Shown here: positions 1-11,511 of the stretch, piece after piece
Position numbering within the stretch: the first letter of the stretch is position 1
Layout: every line of letters starts with the position of its first letter
Origin: Taenia hydatigena
Lineage: Eukaryota > Platyhelminthes > Cestoda > Cyclophyllidea > Taeniidae
Direction of reading: 5' to 3'
Length of the DNA: 64,000 nucleotides
NCBI GenBank assembly: GCA_036345935.2
Contig: JADWOT020000314.1
Span: 59,375-123,374 of the forward strand
Position numbers and translations under genes: made by a program
Notes under the pieces: generated by a model
What the model saw: the letters and a program-made list of their open reading frames with translations, nothing else
What the model was told of the DNA's origin: nothing
Databases searched by the model: none

Positions 1-420
1 ACCTGTCCCGTGGTCTATTATTGCGTCACTCGAACTATGTGATGGGACACTACTCCAACGACAATGCATAATTTTCCTTCATTTGATAGTTTTGAGGCAT
101 TGCAATACATCAAGTGAATAGCGCGAAGCTTCTCGGGATGCATCCAAGTCCTCCACAACGAGCAGGCAAGAACAAATGTCTTGCTAGTGTTTGATGTCTT
201 ACTCACCACAAGCCAAGCCATGCCACCAATTAACCAATGGAAAAGCTTTAGGTCTTGCGACTGGCTGTATGACGAGCGCCTCATTGTCGTTTGAGGGATA
301 ATTGCGTTAAATTCCTTTTTACCCGTCGACCAGCTGAGGTTTATCTTGAGACAGCTTACGCCTAGACGGGTTTTCATACGAGCAAAAGTGAATTGCATGT
401 GAAAGTGGTGGGCTGTATGG
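1..420 (-). repeat. P-type repeat, copy 1 (partial)
   Basis: Positions about 150-360 align directly with 13.98-14.23 kb. Shared blocks include the stretch around 220-260 (tgccaccaattaaccaatgg against tgccaccaattgacagatgg) and around 330-350 (cagctgaggtt). The mirror copy lies at 35.75-36.05 kb on the other strand. A minus-strand frame is open from 500 to 18 (160 codons). Part of its peptide is recognisable in the plus-strand frame at 35963-36241, but only about as well as the DNA match predicts. No known domain is visible. I treat it as a repeat rather than a gene. Confidence 0.6.
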
Positions 421-3400
421 AAGAGGCGAAGAGGAACAGATGACTGAGTTGATGGGCAGACTTGAACCACTTCTTGCTCTCTCCATGTAGCTGGCAACAA
501 TGAGAGTACATGGGTAAAATTGCTCTACGCCATGCAGCGCGAGATAAAGAGGAATGGATCATTGTAAGGATGAGGTGATGAGACGGTCGATTAGATTGTG
601 TGGGAATGGGAAGGTGAATGCTGTTTCGTCGCCTCATTTTTAGGTGTCTTAACGGCATTTTGACGTGTCAGTCTTGTTAATACTTTAAAAATACTATAAG
701 TAATATTCTGAGTGAGTAGTGTAGGAACTTACCTGTGCAGAGCAGCTTGAGAAAATGTGTACCGTTCGTGAAGGCGGCCAGCACATGGTCAGGATTGGCA
801 TCATGAGTGCCGAATTCAAGTTGGACGCAGTGGGTCTTGTCCTTCCACTTTCCTTACTTACGTTCCTTGCAGAAAACAAAGGATGGTGTCGGTGCAACAG
901 CATTCATCCAAAATAGGATGTAAGTCACTAATCGTTTGAGTGTCTTTGCATCCTTATCCGTAAATGAAGAGCTTTGCTTGCAGTTATCCCCTTAGAATGA
1001 GTAGAGTGGGAACAGGTAGTGAGCACTCTTCATTGGTGATGATGCAATGGAGGGGACCGAGTGATGAGGGTTATACTGAATTAGACTACGCTTCTCTCTC
1101 GAAGGTAGATGATGACAACTCCATGAGGCAACACGTGTTTCGCTAAAGGTTTCGTGCGCCTATACACCGACTCAACTCTCCAGCTCTAGCCTCTCAGATC
1201 GTTAAGCCAGCCGCATCGAAATTTTTACAATTTAGTGACAGTGCCATTGTCGGACTGTTGCAATGCAGTCAAATTAAGCCTGGCAGGTTCAACTCCGTCT
1301 TCAGCATCAGCGCACATTGACAAGCGCTTATTTATGCACAGCCTATAAAATGTGTTTGGATTTGATTTAGACTATTTGCCGATAAGAAGTCGTCGGGAGC
1401 ACCACTTTAGCTAATTACTCCCTCTCTCCTCCTTATCCATCAGACAATTTCTTAGCAGCACTGACTGCCTTACGTGCAGCTCTAAGGATAGGGGTCGAAC
1501 CCCTTCATCTACCCTAATTGGTCACCATCAGTGCGCATTGCTTTTAGTTGTCCATTAGACTAATGCATTCGAATAGTTTTGCTTACCTTCCACTGCCAGC
1601 AACATGATGAACGTTGTGTAGCAGAGAGGGTCTACAAGTTGGATCCAACCCGAAACAATGCTATTGTTCTAGCATCTCCCGCTTTGTGACCGGGAATCAT
1701 CCAGTGCAATGGAAGTCATGCGCCGTGATGACATACCCTGATAAAGCCACTTTTGGACGGTCTCGACCAACTGTGGTATAAGGACGGCCTCCAGACAGAG
1801 TCAGGCTGCTCCTTTGTGTGCAATCACTGTATGTAATGGCAATAGTTTATCAACGCATTCGTGAGGGTGTACAATGGGTCTAGAGCTTGTCCCTTCCTCC
1901 TTAGCCTTCATTCTCATGCAACAAGAAGAATGAGGCCAGAAAGTCTTATTCACTCCCTGACTGTCCCTCAAGACCTTAGCGATTGTAGTCTCCTCGCTTA
2001 CTCATCACCCCTCAATTCCAGAAGAAGTGGAACGAAGCGCAAGATGTAAAAAAACTCTTTTTAAATCATGCAATCATACTATAGGGTAAGGAGAAGGGGA
2101 ATTGTGAAGAATGGATAAAGGAGGGCACTGGCTTTAATTGCATAAAACTGACCTATATAAACTAAGGACTTCAGGTTTTGGTCCTTCGTTACATCACTTC
2201 TTCCATACAATCCATTAACATGAAGGCAGTCTTGCCTTGCATTCTCCCAAAACGAACCAAGTGGGAGCAGGCAGCGAAAAATTTTTGTTGGTGATTGGAT
2301 TAACGAGGAAGATTGATGAAGGTTGTGCTGATCTGGAGGGCACCCTTCTCTTTGAAGGCAGTCGACGACGATTCCGTGGCAAGAAGCGTGTTCATCGAAT
2401 GCTTCCTGTTAAATACTGAGAAAGAAACTCGGTCAAGCACACATAAAAGGCGTGCCAATGGGACAAAACCGCTTCAGAATGATGCAGTGGTCAATCTAGC
2501 AGCTTAAATAAGCTCAGTCGCGCGTGTGCCTGTGTCTCTGCCTACTTGCAAAAGCACCAGTTCTTCCCCCCGCGTACATGATCCTCATTACCCCACCTCA
2601 TTACCTACGGCCCCAGTGATGGGAAATGACACCCACCCGCATCCACTTCCCTCGTCCAAGCGAATAAAGGCCAAATGAGGAAAGGTGAATATGTCGACAC
2701 GCCACTGCTGACGTTGCAGCTTCAATCTTCATGGAAGCCACTTCTCAGCCAATGTGGACCGAAATTGTTTACAAACTACGTCTGCAATTATGGTGCGCCT
2801 CCTTCCTTTTTGGCACCAACTGGTGGCCTCATCACTAAGCAAGTGACGTCTGCACAGCTTGCATACTTGAGATAGTTTCTCCAACTTAATTTATTTCAGA
2901 ATGCAAACTTGACCGTTGGCAGGACTTTCCTTCTAAAGGCTTTGAGTGTGATGCTACAGTCTACAGCATTACGAGCTTCTGTTGAGATGTGAAACCCGAA
3001 CAGCTGCCATCACTTAATAAATTTAGTCATGGAATTGAGCAGTGCATCATTTCTAAGGTGGGCTTATGCGACTGGTGCTGGGCATCAATGACTGACGACT
3101 GATCCACCTTACAGAGGTCCACCTCATGCAATAGCACTCAGAATACTTTTGTAAAAGTAGTTGAATCCGTTCTTCAGACATGCTTTACGGGGCTTGGTTG
3201 ATTACAAAGCATTTTGGTTGTCCATAAGGACGTAGAAGTACCACAGTGTATCATTCGTGGTCGTGAGCATTCATACCTAGACTGGGCTGGGAAGGAAGTA
3301 TTCCTAAATAATTCATTTCTTCCTTTAATAATTCAACACTGGTATACGCTTATCTGGTCAGTTTGGCATTTAATTTGGAATGAATCCTCATTTCGAGTAC

Positions 3401-3950
3401 GCATGCCATGACTACAGGAAAACCAGCCCTTTTACGCGTTTCCCATTCTATGTTATGCATAAATTTTGCATCGGACTATGCTGCATTGGTTTTTATAAAT
3501 GAGCAAATGCAAGGGCAAAGTGTCCTTCAACTCAACCTAGCAATGAGATCATGAAGTGCATACAGCACCCACCCATGTCTTGTTCAATCTTTCACAGACT
3601 TCCCTCCAAGGCAACTTTGTTAAGTCAGGGCAAGGTCAGTCGATTTGTCGATCGACACTTGCTTTAAATTTGAATTATAACAAGGTTCTATGGGACCATC
3701 CATCCCACAAGTCCACGTAGATTGAGTGGCATTGGCAACCATTTTATTCGCATCTAGAAATGGAAATGTTGTTATCACTAGGAGCATCCAAAGCAGCCTT
3801 TTGGCATGCGTGAATTAATGACTTCGCTTAAGATACAATTCTCCGCAACCAGCAGTGCGAAGTAAGGAAGTTAAGAAGTCAGGAAGAGCAAGTACACTTG
3901 AGCAAACCGCAATTGCTGCTTTTGCCATTGTTAACAAAAAAGCGCCAGAT
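421..3950. other. Long stretch with no recognisable gene
   Basis: Only short open frames (under 95 codons) occur on both strands. None shows a family motif, convincing splice-site pairing or base-composition change. I also found no clear match here to the repeats described elsewhere in the window, so it looks single-copy within these 64 kb. Confidence 0.5.
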
Positions 3951-3954
3951 GCGC

Positions 3955-4037
3955 CCGGTGATAGCTGTTGGTAGAGCGGTGGTCTGTAGATGTCAGCGGC
4001 GATCCATAGGTCGGTGGTTTAAATCCGCTTCGCTAGA
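3955..4037 (+). tRNA. tRNA-Tyr(GUA)-like sequence with a 12-nt intron, probably degenerate
   Basis: The sequence folds along the eukaryotic tRNA-Tyr plan. Acceptor strands are 3955-3961 and 4030-4036 (six of seven pairs counting wobbles). The anticodon stem starts at 3979 and the anticodon GTA is at 3986-3988. A 12-nt insert (3990-4001) sits between positions 37 and 38, where eukaryotic tRNA-Tyr introns lie. The T-stem is 4013-4017 with 4025-4029. A run of five T at 4049-4053 could end Pol III transcription. Against function: the D-arm appears to lack two bases, one anticodon-stem pair is T-T, and the B-box (GGTTTAAATCC) departs from consensus at two positions. It could be a decaying gene or the head of a tRNA-derived element. 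Confidence 0.55.
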
Positions 4038-4048
4038 TCTCTGCTCCC

Positions 4049-4053
4049 TTTTT
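4049..4053 (+). terminator. T5 run, candidate Pol III terminator
   Basis: Five consecutive T lie 12 bases downstream of the tRNA-Tyr-like sequence, the usual arrangement for RNA polymerase III termination. Confidence 0.4.
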
Positions 4054-4069
4054 AGCCCTTGCCTTCCTT

Positions 4070-5105
4070 TGCAAGATGGTCCTAGAGCCTACATCTCCGC
4101 ATGGGTTCTCCCTAGCAGATGAATGTTGTTTTCTCCCATGCTAAGCCTAAGATCTGCATAAAAATCAGGTTTAATGCCCTATCTCCTACGTGATATCCAA
4201 TACCATCATTGCCGTGTAAAATTATGCCCTAGCAATTTTGAGTTATGCTGACATCTCCACAATCAGGCTTCTGACAAGAATTCCTACACTTCTTCACGCG
4301 TTTAACCTTATGTCAGGCACAGTCCAAATCTCCCACTCCTGTGCTGAGAGATGAGTTAATGGAATGGGCTCCCGTTATCTGATAGCAATCGCACATAGGG
4401 TAAAAGATTGGGCGTCACACACATGTAGCACCAATACTTAATGTGTCAATGTGGAGTGGACGTATTAAGTACGCATGCGTATTCCTCACACTCTTTTGCT
4501 CGAATTGAGCTTGTCTTGCCATTTCTTGTCATGTGGATCTGCCAAATTCTGGGCAGGAGAGGCTATGATTGCCCCAGTATTAGCCACTTTTGCTCTCCTC
4601 ACTTTGTTGTTCGTAGGTGTAATGCAACCGTCAGATTTTCGATAGCGCCTAATTCCTTACTTAATTTGTTCACAAATCCTATATTTTTGAAGTTATATTA
4701 CTAAGATTATATCACTAGAACAATTGATTTTCAAGCACTTCAGCGACATCGGATCGCTATCAGTTCATACCCTCTGGTTCCAGCGAATCTTGATGCAAGT
4801 GTTGCAAACAAACTGATCTCTCTACTGGATTGCGAAGTGCAAATGATTTGCAGAGCTTGGATGCTGCTTGATGAAGATGGTGAGTAAATGTCAAAATGAC
4901 TTCTGCATGTCATTTTTCCATTTGACTTCTAGAAGGTAGGAGGGAACCAAAACTAAGTATCACAAACCGTGTAGTTCTTAATGAATTTGGTATTCAGTGA
5001 TGAAGCAAAATAAGAACAGCGTCATTGTTTGCTTAGACAAAGCCTCCACCATGTTTGTAAGCAGATGCATGCACGATGATGAGGCAGATTTTACCATCAG
5101 GGCGG
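4070..5105 (+). repeat. R3 repeat, copy 1 (truncated)
   Basis: Aligns directly and nearly end to end with 38.18-39.17 kb, for example cattgccgtgtaaaattatg at both sites. Its second half also matches 60.0-60.33 kb. It preserves a remnant of the coding-like stretch described at 59.85 kb: the frame around 4732-4795 still reads SLSVHTLWFQ. Near 5105 the match stops abruptly and R2 sequence begins, so R2 appears joined into or next to a broken R3 copy. Confidence 0.75.
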
Positions 5106-5109
5106 ATTC

Positions 5110-6500
5110 ATGAAACCACAATATTTTTGAGGTTTAACTACTAATGACATCGCTATTGTTTCATGGGGATGACGTCTGCTAAAATAACACGATTACCAAT
5201 GAAAGCCTTGCCATTACTTCCACAACTCACATGTTTGATATATGCACAATCTCATAACTGCTATTCTCCCAAAAATTTATGTGAAATCATATAAAATCAT
5301 GGATATCATTTTTTTGAAGGGACGAAAATCAAAATTCATAGCTTCACACGATCAGCAGATCGTCACAATTGTATGTCTGCTTCCCATATTGCATGGCACA
5401 GCTTCGCTTTTTTTATTGAAGATTCCTGCTCAAACGCCCTTTCCACACCCATCGTCTGCGGTCATTGGCTCAGAGTCGAAGCCGACACTTCACAAAAGCC
5501 ATCATATGACTTGCAGTTGCTTTGCTAAACCCGTTCTGCATCACCAACCACCAGCGACTCTACTTCATACTACGAAGACACGATCTCATCTTGTAAATTC
5601 ACGTCTCGTTGTGCGACCTCAAGCGCTAGAGAATGAAAAGAGACGGTTGAGTAGACATTGAAGGATGCTTTGTGTACAACATCCACACACCGATGACGCT
5701 CCTACTTGTATGTCACCTCATCTCCTCAACACAACTTATTCTCGCATCATTTATGCCATATATTTTATTTTGGCAATTCAAAGCTTAAAACACTATCAGA
5801 CAAATGACGATAAAACCCAGCACTCCATGGTTATCACTACTGTTCACCCTATTTGGAGTCAATTCAGTTCAGTGTGTTCCAGTTAACTGTTCTCACAGCC
5901 CTTCTTCTGCCAGCAATATGAATAATAAAAGAAATGATTAAGTGGTTTCTCGCTTGAAAGTTGGCTAATTAAGAGACACGGCATTCAATTTATTTGTAGA
6001 ACTGAAGAAATAGCGCTCTACAGTGACACTGAACACATCAGCGTAAATGGTAGCGTCGGATAGTCTGTAATGGGCACATTGAATAAGAAACTGAAAGACT
6101 AGAGACGAAGGTCGTCAAAACTTTCATCTTGCTGGCGCCTAACTGCATGGACAGTTCATTCAGCAGTGTCAAATGCCAAAACCACATTTCGTGACACTGT
6201 CACTAAAAAGCAATGACAGGAGTGAAGTATTTGTAAAGTAGAGAGGAAGGAAAATTTAATAGAGATTCTTTTCAATCTAAGAAAGACGAGGATGTAGTTG
6301 GTCATGCAGTAAATCCTACCATAGTCATCTTTTAGCCACGCGCTTACACAACTTATTTCAAACCAAGCATTTCCTAATTTAATGGCAGTGAGACATTTGA
6401 GGGACACTAACTATCATAAACACAGAGAGCAACTCGCAATCCCTTTTCCAGTTTCTGAGTGTTGTCTATGGAAGACTGAGTAAAAGGGACCATTGCACAT
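5110..6500 (+). repeat. R2 repeat, copy 1, with a 139-codon open frame
   Basis: Begins with a block (catgaaaccacaa...tttttgag) that recurs at 16.17, 19.33 and 28.23 kb, and inverted at 33.7 kb. The frame 5242-5661 is the longest open version of the unit. Its peptide segment KPVLHHQPPAT has recognisable counterparts at 16.6, 19.76 and 28.64 kb. No domain, signal peptide or catalytic motif is recognised. The other copies carry indels and stops in this frame, which argues for a non-coding repeat or a decayed element. Confidence 0.6.
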
Positions 6501-6958
6501 TTTTGGCATAGGAAATGCACTAGTGATTATGGAGAATGATATGTTGACAAGTTGTAAACTTTAAAATAGTGAGGTAGGGTACCACCCGATGCCATAATCT
6601 TCGCATAAATGTGATAATGCCCGCACAATCTAAAAATTTGCTGCAATATGAATGTCTGCCAGTGATTTGGTCTGTTGGAACTAGAACTGCCAAAAAGCAG
6701 CTAAACGTGACTGCAGTGCATATGAATCACATGGTTAGGACCAGAACACTTGAGTCCTTTCGAATCCGCCTACTCTGCAAACTGTGTCTGCTATTGCATC
6801 GGAAATGTGAAGTGAGAGCAAGCCTAATCAGCAGATCTACAATTCTAAGTCGGCTTGACCTGGACCATGAGTGGGGGGATTATCTCAACCAATGTGATGC
6901 CATAGACTGTTTGATTACACCACCTCCAATCATATCACACCACACCCCATGATTTACG

Positions 6959-6967
6959 TATAAATAG
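6959..6967 (+). promoter_or_regulatory. TATA box of the left CAP gene
   Basis: TATAAATAG lies 45 bp upstream of the ATG. The same motif sits at the same distance in the mirrored copy (37580-37588), although surrounding bases differ. This spacing predicts a very short 5' leader. Confidence 0.65.
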
Positions 6968-7003
6968 GTGGGATTATCTTGCCCTCCCAGCTCCTTTGCC
7001 ACG

Positions 7004-8099
7004 ATGACGCGCGCACGGAATGGTGAGTTGTTCATTACTTAGCATCTTTCACCATCATCATCCTCAACTGTTGCTCTGCACACTTCTCTCTGTGTCAGGT
7101 CTCTTTGTGACGGTGGTCTTCAGCCTGATCACTGTCATCGCCATGGTGGCCTGTTATCTACCCACACCGGTCGAACAACAACTTCTTGAGGCTCATCTGA
7201 AAGTTCGTGAAAATGTGCACCCTCCTGCCAGCAATATGCGACTATTAGTACGTTCGCTCCCAACACCTGCGTGGTTGACTAGACATGTGCTGACACTATA
7301 ATCTGTTATGCGTGTAAATGTTCTTTGTCTAGAGGTATTCAGAAAAATTGGGACGTCTGGCAGGAAGTTGGATCTTTCAGTGCAGCTTCCCATATCATTT
7401 CATGTGGCCCTACCAATTGACTGCACGAAATTTCGTCGTTATTAATGACAAAAAGCCAAACATTACTGAGGACGTGTGTGTCTGGAAGCAAGAAGCCAAG
7501 AACTACAATTATTACAACAACTCTTGCACAGGACCCTGTATTCACTACACACAGGTGAGGAAATTGTTTGTGTGTGTGTGTGTATCTGTGTGCTACTCAT
7601 GACATGCAGAGTGTGGATGCAATCCAATCTACCCAGCGAAGCCACTCACTCCTTACTACTGAGTGCCTAATCGAACTGCTGTGTGGATAGAAGAGGTGTA
7701 AGCGAGTGGAGTCATGTGCATGATGGTGTGATGATGAATGGTTTAGTACGAGATGGTACGTCTTGTCATGCCTTTCTCTCTACCTTAAAAGATGGTGTGG
7801 GCAACCACGACTGAGGTGGGCTGTGCAATGGATCAATGCGATGGCCTTGTACCTAAATTAAAGAATCCACAATATTTGATTGTGTGTGCCTACAGACCTC
7901 CGTAAGTTCGTTTCCATCTGATCGTGTGACCCATGAGAAGCCTATCGATACACTGCTACGTGCGCATTCCTTTAGAATTCGATACGCATGGGATCAACTA
8001 CCATACAAGCAAGGACGCAGCTGCAGCGATTGCCCTAGGGGATGGATATGTTACCACAACCAATGCGTTGAGAAGCTGAGCAGCCATAACAAAATGTAA
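7004..8099 (+). CDS. Secreted CAP-domain protein (SCP/TAPS, venom allergen-like), five exons, intact
   Basis: Exons 7004-7022, 7099-7247, 7333-7554, 7792-7901 and 7976-8099 join in frame at GT-AG sites to give 207 aa. Residues 1-25 form a signal peptide, predicting secretion. CAP landmarks follow in order: EAHLKVRENVHPPASNM (37-53), YSEKLGRLAGSWIFQC (58-73), W-x2-E at 107-110, CIHYTQMVW (125-133), and a cysteine-rich tail PYKQGRSCSDC. The cavity residues H39, E110 and H127 are present. The normally invariant Gly before the second His is Ile (126). The loop that usually carries the second acidic residue reads ARNFV, so that Glu is missing. N99 is a glycosylation sequon. Flatworm relatives are secreted and often stage-specific; the molecular role is not settled. 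The tiny first exon and the intron after HYTQ recur in the mirrored copy. Confidence 0.9.
7569..7583 (+). repeat. (TG)n microsatellite in CAP intron 3
   Basis: A short TG tract just after the exon 3 donor. The mirrored gene carries the matching CA tract at about 36959-36979, so it predates the duplication. Confidence 0.8.
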
Positions 8100-8289
8100 C
8101 GATTCCAGCCTATGTAGCATATAAGGAGTAAATACGGGCTATCTGTACTAACTGTAGCCAAAATTATGTGCTGTGATTCACCCGCTATTTCTCTAAGTAC
8201 TCTTACCACATTTTTCAACTTTTTTACCTTTTATGCTTTGTCAATTCTTTGATATGTCTTCCTTGTTTTCTATTTTGCCTTTTTGGCGA

Positions 8290-8295
8290 AATAAA
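8290..8295 (+). other. AATAAA, candidate poly(A) signal of the left CAP gene
   Basis: AATAAA lies 190 nt after the stop codon and is kept in the mirrored copy (36275-36280, minus strand). Confidence 0.4.
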
Positions 8296-8384
8296 TACAT
8301 ACAAACTCACATATCTTGATGATTGTGGCTATGAGGAGAGGGCAACTTGTGAGGGTCTGGGAGATAGTGATGTGCGCGGTGAAG

Positions 8385-8423
8385 GAGAAGAAGAAGAAGA
8401 AGAAGAAGAAGAAGAAGAAGAAG
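8385..8423 (+). repeat. (GAA)n microsatellite
   Basis: About a dozen GAA units. It lies just inside the point where left-right arm homology is lost. The flanking sequence to its right (8424-8580) recurs at 20.83-20.98 kb, where the purine run is short. Confidence 0.9.
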
Positions 8424-9549
8424 GAGACGTGTTTGCCTCAAGAATAGAAGCCCACGAGCTGTAGATCCAATGCCAACGTTGAGAATTTGTGTCCACAATG
8501 CAGCATGAAGTGGGAGCACATGGCAAATAGGCCTGATGTTCAAGAAATGCCCTCTATGAAGAGCAGGGACCAAATCATACAGAACTTAATTGGTAATGTC
8601 GAACGAATGGCACAATAGCGTAATTTTGGAGATCTGAATGCAGTATTTTGTCCAAAAGAAGTCTCGAAAACCTTGGCATTTTGTTATGATTATCATGGTT
8701 ATTGCGATGTTCCTATCAATTAAAAGAAGTAGTAAGTTTAATGAGCCCTTAGCTATTCCATAGTTTCTTGGCCCTTCGTTAGACAATTAGTGATTGTACG
8801 CTTTCTACGCTCAATTCAAGGCGCTTATTATTATTTACTTTAAAAGAGCTTAAGATGCAGACAGTCTTACTTTCCTCACTCATCCTGTTTGCAAATCTGC
8901 CTCATAAAGTGTCACTTCTTTCCTCACTTTAGGCAAGCAATCCGTGATGCCTCAATTACTTCGAACTGTCAATCTCCATTTACGTTGCAACGTTATCAGC
9001 AACTTTTACTCTGTCTACGTGTCATTCCCACCACATTCGTAAGGATCTAACATTTACATTATTAGTGCTGTGTTTCCTATGTCCGCTGTAAAATACCTAA
9101 TGCCACTGTGTGGACTTGCAGCGAAATCCACCCCTTCCATTGGTGTAGTGCTGCACTCTATTAGCATTGCAGACATTCACTTGTACTTTGCTGTGTGATT
9201 GTATAGCCAAATGCCTCTGTTTTCTTAGCATCAAACTTTGCAAGCCTTAGTCACTGTCTTGTCTTCACACAAAATAGTATGGACTCAAAGTGTAAAGGGA
9301 TTGCCTGTTGACATGTTGGTTAAGTGGGCCCATTTTTACACCCACACTGTGTTATCCCTTGCATTCTATGGTGAAGTGAGTGATGGGCATTGACAACGAT
9401 GAGATCGGAGTGGGTCCATAGCACTGAACGTGGACTCCATTTTAACAAACTGCAACTTTTACTTAGTAGACACAAGGGGTCAGCTCTGGTCAGAAAAGCT
9501 CAAAATGAAACCTAAAAGCAGGGCTTTCGTTCGATTACCATTGCAATTC

Positions 9550-10790
9550 GCCACTTATTCACAGCAGGATAATAAGTGAGAATGAAGAAGAACGGAGCAA
9601 TACTAGACCCCTAGTCAATATGCAGGTAAAAGACGTGAAATCGGACCCATTGTCTGGACTCAAGGTGAATTTCAGAATTAAGTGCCGTAAGAATCGACCT
9701 CTGGTTAGAGGTCTGAGTGAGCATCTGGGATAAATGACGTATTGCATAACCCTGAACATGTGGGGAGTTGGTCAACTGACTTAGGTGTGGTGGCTATCTG
9801 GTAGTATGATTGGACTATGCATTCGACACGGCTCGAGCCATTGCAGTCACTATGGGCAAGTGCATAACAATGTGTGTACACTGGAGTAGTCTCTACGCCA
9901 TGTGGCAACAGTAACTGAGAGATGGGCAGTGTGCGGACAAGAAGGCGGTGAGATGGACGTAAAAAGGTTGAGTGAGGGTGACGAAGGTGAGTAATCCGTT
10001 TCTTTGACTTGGACACTCACAGGTAAGAAGTGCAGTGCAAAACTCATGTCGATTCCCTACATTGACGTAGCACCCACACACCACACCCGGTCTTCCATGC
10101 AGGTCCTTCAAGCACAATGCCGTGCTTCTGCTTGCATCTGAGTAAACGCACAGTCTACTTTAAAGAGCAGTATTGTAAGCCTCCTCCTTGCTCTCATCTT
10201 TAAGGCCTTGAGGCAATTACCATCGCGATTCGCTACCCTTTTCCAACAGGACAATAAGCGGGAGAAGGGGAAGGAAAACGGAAAGTAGTGTGTCATTGAC
10301 CAGTCCCCCGGAGAGGACTGCTGGAATGTTGGAATGAGTAAATGACTGCTTCCAGTCAGCAAATTAAGCACAGGGTGCCAATGCGCATAGATGCTTTGCA
10401 GTAATAGCATTCTGCAACTTTACTTCACTTCATTCCTTGCTCGTGCTTTAGCTGTTATGGCGTAAACTGTCCTTAAATGAACCTCAGCTGCTTGACAAGA
10501 AGGAGGGAAGCATGTGCGATTGCCTTTCATGCGACAAGCGCAAGACCAGAACCTTGTGCCTCGGTCAGCTGGTGTCATGATTTGGCCTTGCGGTCAGTAA
10601 GACATCGAACACCGCCAAGACATGCGTTTATACCCGCTTGTCCCGGTGATCTCGTACAGTTGCTCAAAGCTGTCAATTTGGTAAAGCCCAGCACCGTTCG
10701 GAAACCTCTACTTACAGCTACCACCATTGGCTATCTCTCGCGCGTACTATCTGTAGCCTGACAAAGCAGCTTCGTTAGAGTGGACTTATC
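9550..10790 (+). repeat. P-type repeat, copy 2 (diverged)
   Basis: Runs in the same direction as 35.4-36.15 kb and opposite to 13.85-14.6 kb. Anchors are aaatgaacctcagctgc at 10.48 kb against aagtgaacctcagctgc at 35.76 kb, and gctaccaccattggcta at 10.72 kb against gctgccaccattggcta at 36.09 kb. Several overlapping short minus-strand frames here carry no recognised domain. Confidence 0.6.
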
Positions 10791-11043
10791 AAATCCCTTA
10801 ATTCGAAATGCCAGCATCAGTAAGACATAGCAGATGTGTTGCTTAGTACGAGGGACCATTCCAGCATTTTAATGTGTCGGAACGCCAAGAATACCCCACC
10901 ATTTTAATGCCGTCGACATTGCTCATTTAGGCTAAGCTGCTTGATTCACACTGACTTGTCAGTATCTCGAATTCAAGTGCTGCAATGAGTAGAATTCTAC
11001 TTCGACTTGTATGGTATATCGTAAAGAAAGGGCACCCAACAAC

Positions 11044-11511
11044 TCATTTGATCACTTCCACCTGCAAACTGCTCTGATGTCTGACTACTTCAGCCCTTGA
11101 ACAGGGTCGTCGAAATGGCATTAATGGCAAGCAAAAGTAGGGTGATTGGCCAGGCATCAAATCTGCATGAGTGCCGAGGAATAGATAAACGAGGTTGAAG
11201 TCATTCAACAATGTCATCAGTTGTTGCGCTTCCACATCAGAGCAACTTGAACTACATTTTCGCGTCATTTGCTCCATTCGGAGCCCTCTCATGTGACTTA
11301 GAGCAAGGTTGCCGACACAGTAAAGAGGGTTCCCGCAGTTGTCATCATTTAAGGTTAGAGTTGCATTAACGAAAACGACGTTCTTTGATCGCTGGCAGCC
11401 AAGCTTACAATTCAGTGTAAAGAAATTCACACCAAAATGTTCCATTTTTAGTAATAAATGGCTTGTCTGAATATGGGAAAAGGAGGCGATGAAGTACATT
11501 CGAAAGGTCAT
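11044..11511 (-). CDS. Unrecognised 155-codon open frame, cysteine-containing
   Basis: A minus-strand frame of 155 codons, long for this AT-leaning window. It has NAT, a Cys-rich middle (DNCGNPLYC, RKCSSSCSD) and no obvious signal peptide or membrane helix. A second minus frame overlaps its 5' end (11644-11405) and ends at ACTGAATTGTAAGC, which contains a plausible splice donor, so exon structure is ambiguous. I do not recognise the product. It lies in the left-arm-only segment with no second copy in the window. It could be chance. Confidence 0.25.
   Translation of the reverse strand: MTFRMYFIASFSHIQTSHLLLKMEHFGVNFFTLNCKLGCQRSKNVVFVNATLTLNDDNCGNPLYCVGNLALSHMRGLRMEQMTRKCSSSCSDVEAQQLMTLLNDFNLVYLFLGTHADLMPGQSPYFCLPLMPFRRPCSRAEVVRHQSSLQVEVIK

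Larger units (their letters stand above)
6750..8350 (+). repeat. Left outer arm of the inverted duplication (CAP gene unit)
   Basis: This block, holding the CAP gene with its promoter and 3' flank, is mirrored at 36.24-37.79 kb. Matching covers about 250 bp upstream of the TATA box, all five exons, all introns including the TG microsatellite, and the 3' flank as far as the block tatcttgatgattgtggcta, after which the arms part. Confidence 0.9.

Noticed and set aside
8307..8573. Leucine- and serine-repeat open frames on the minus strand
   Set aside because: They are translations of the GAA microsatellite and nothing else supports them.
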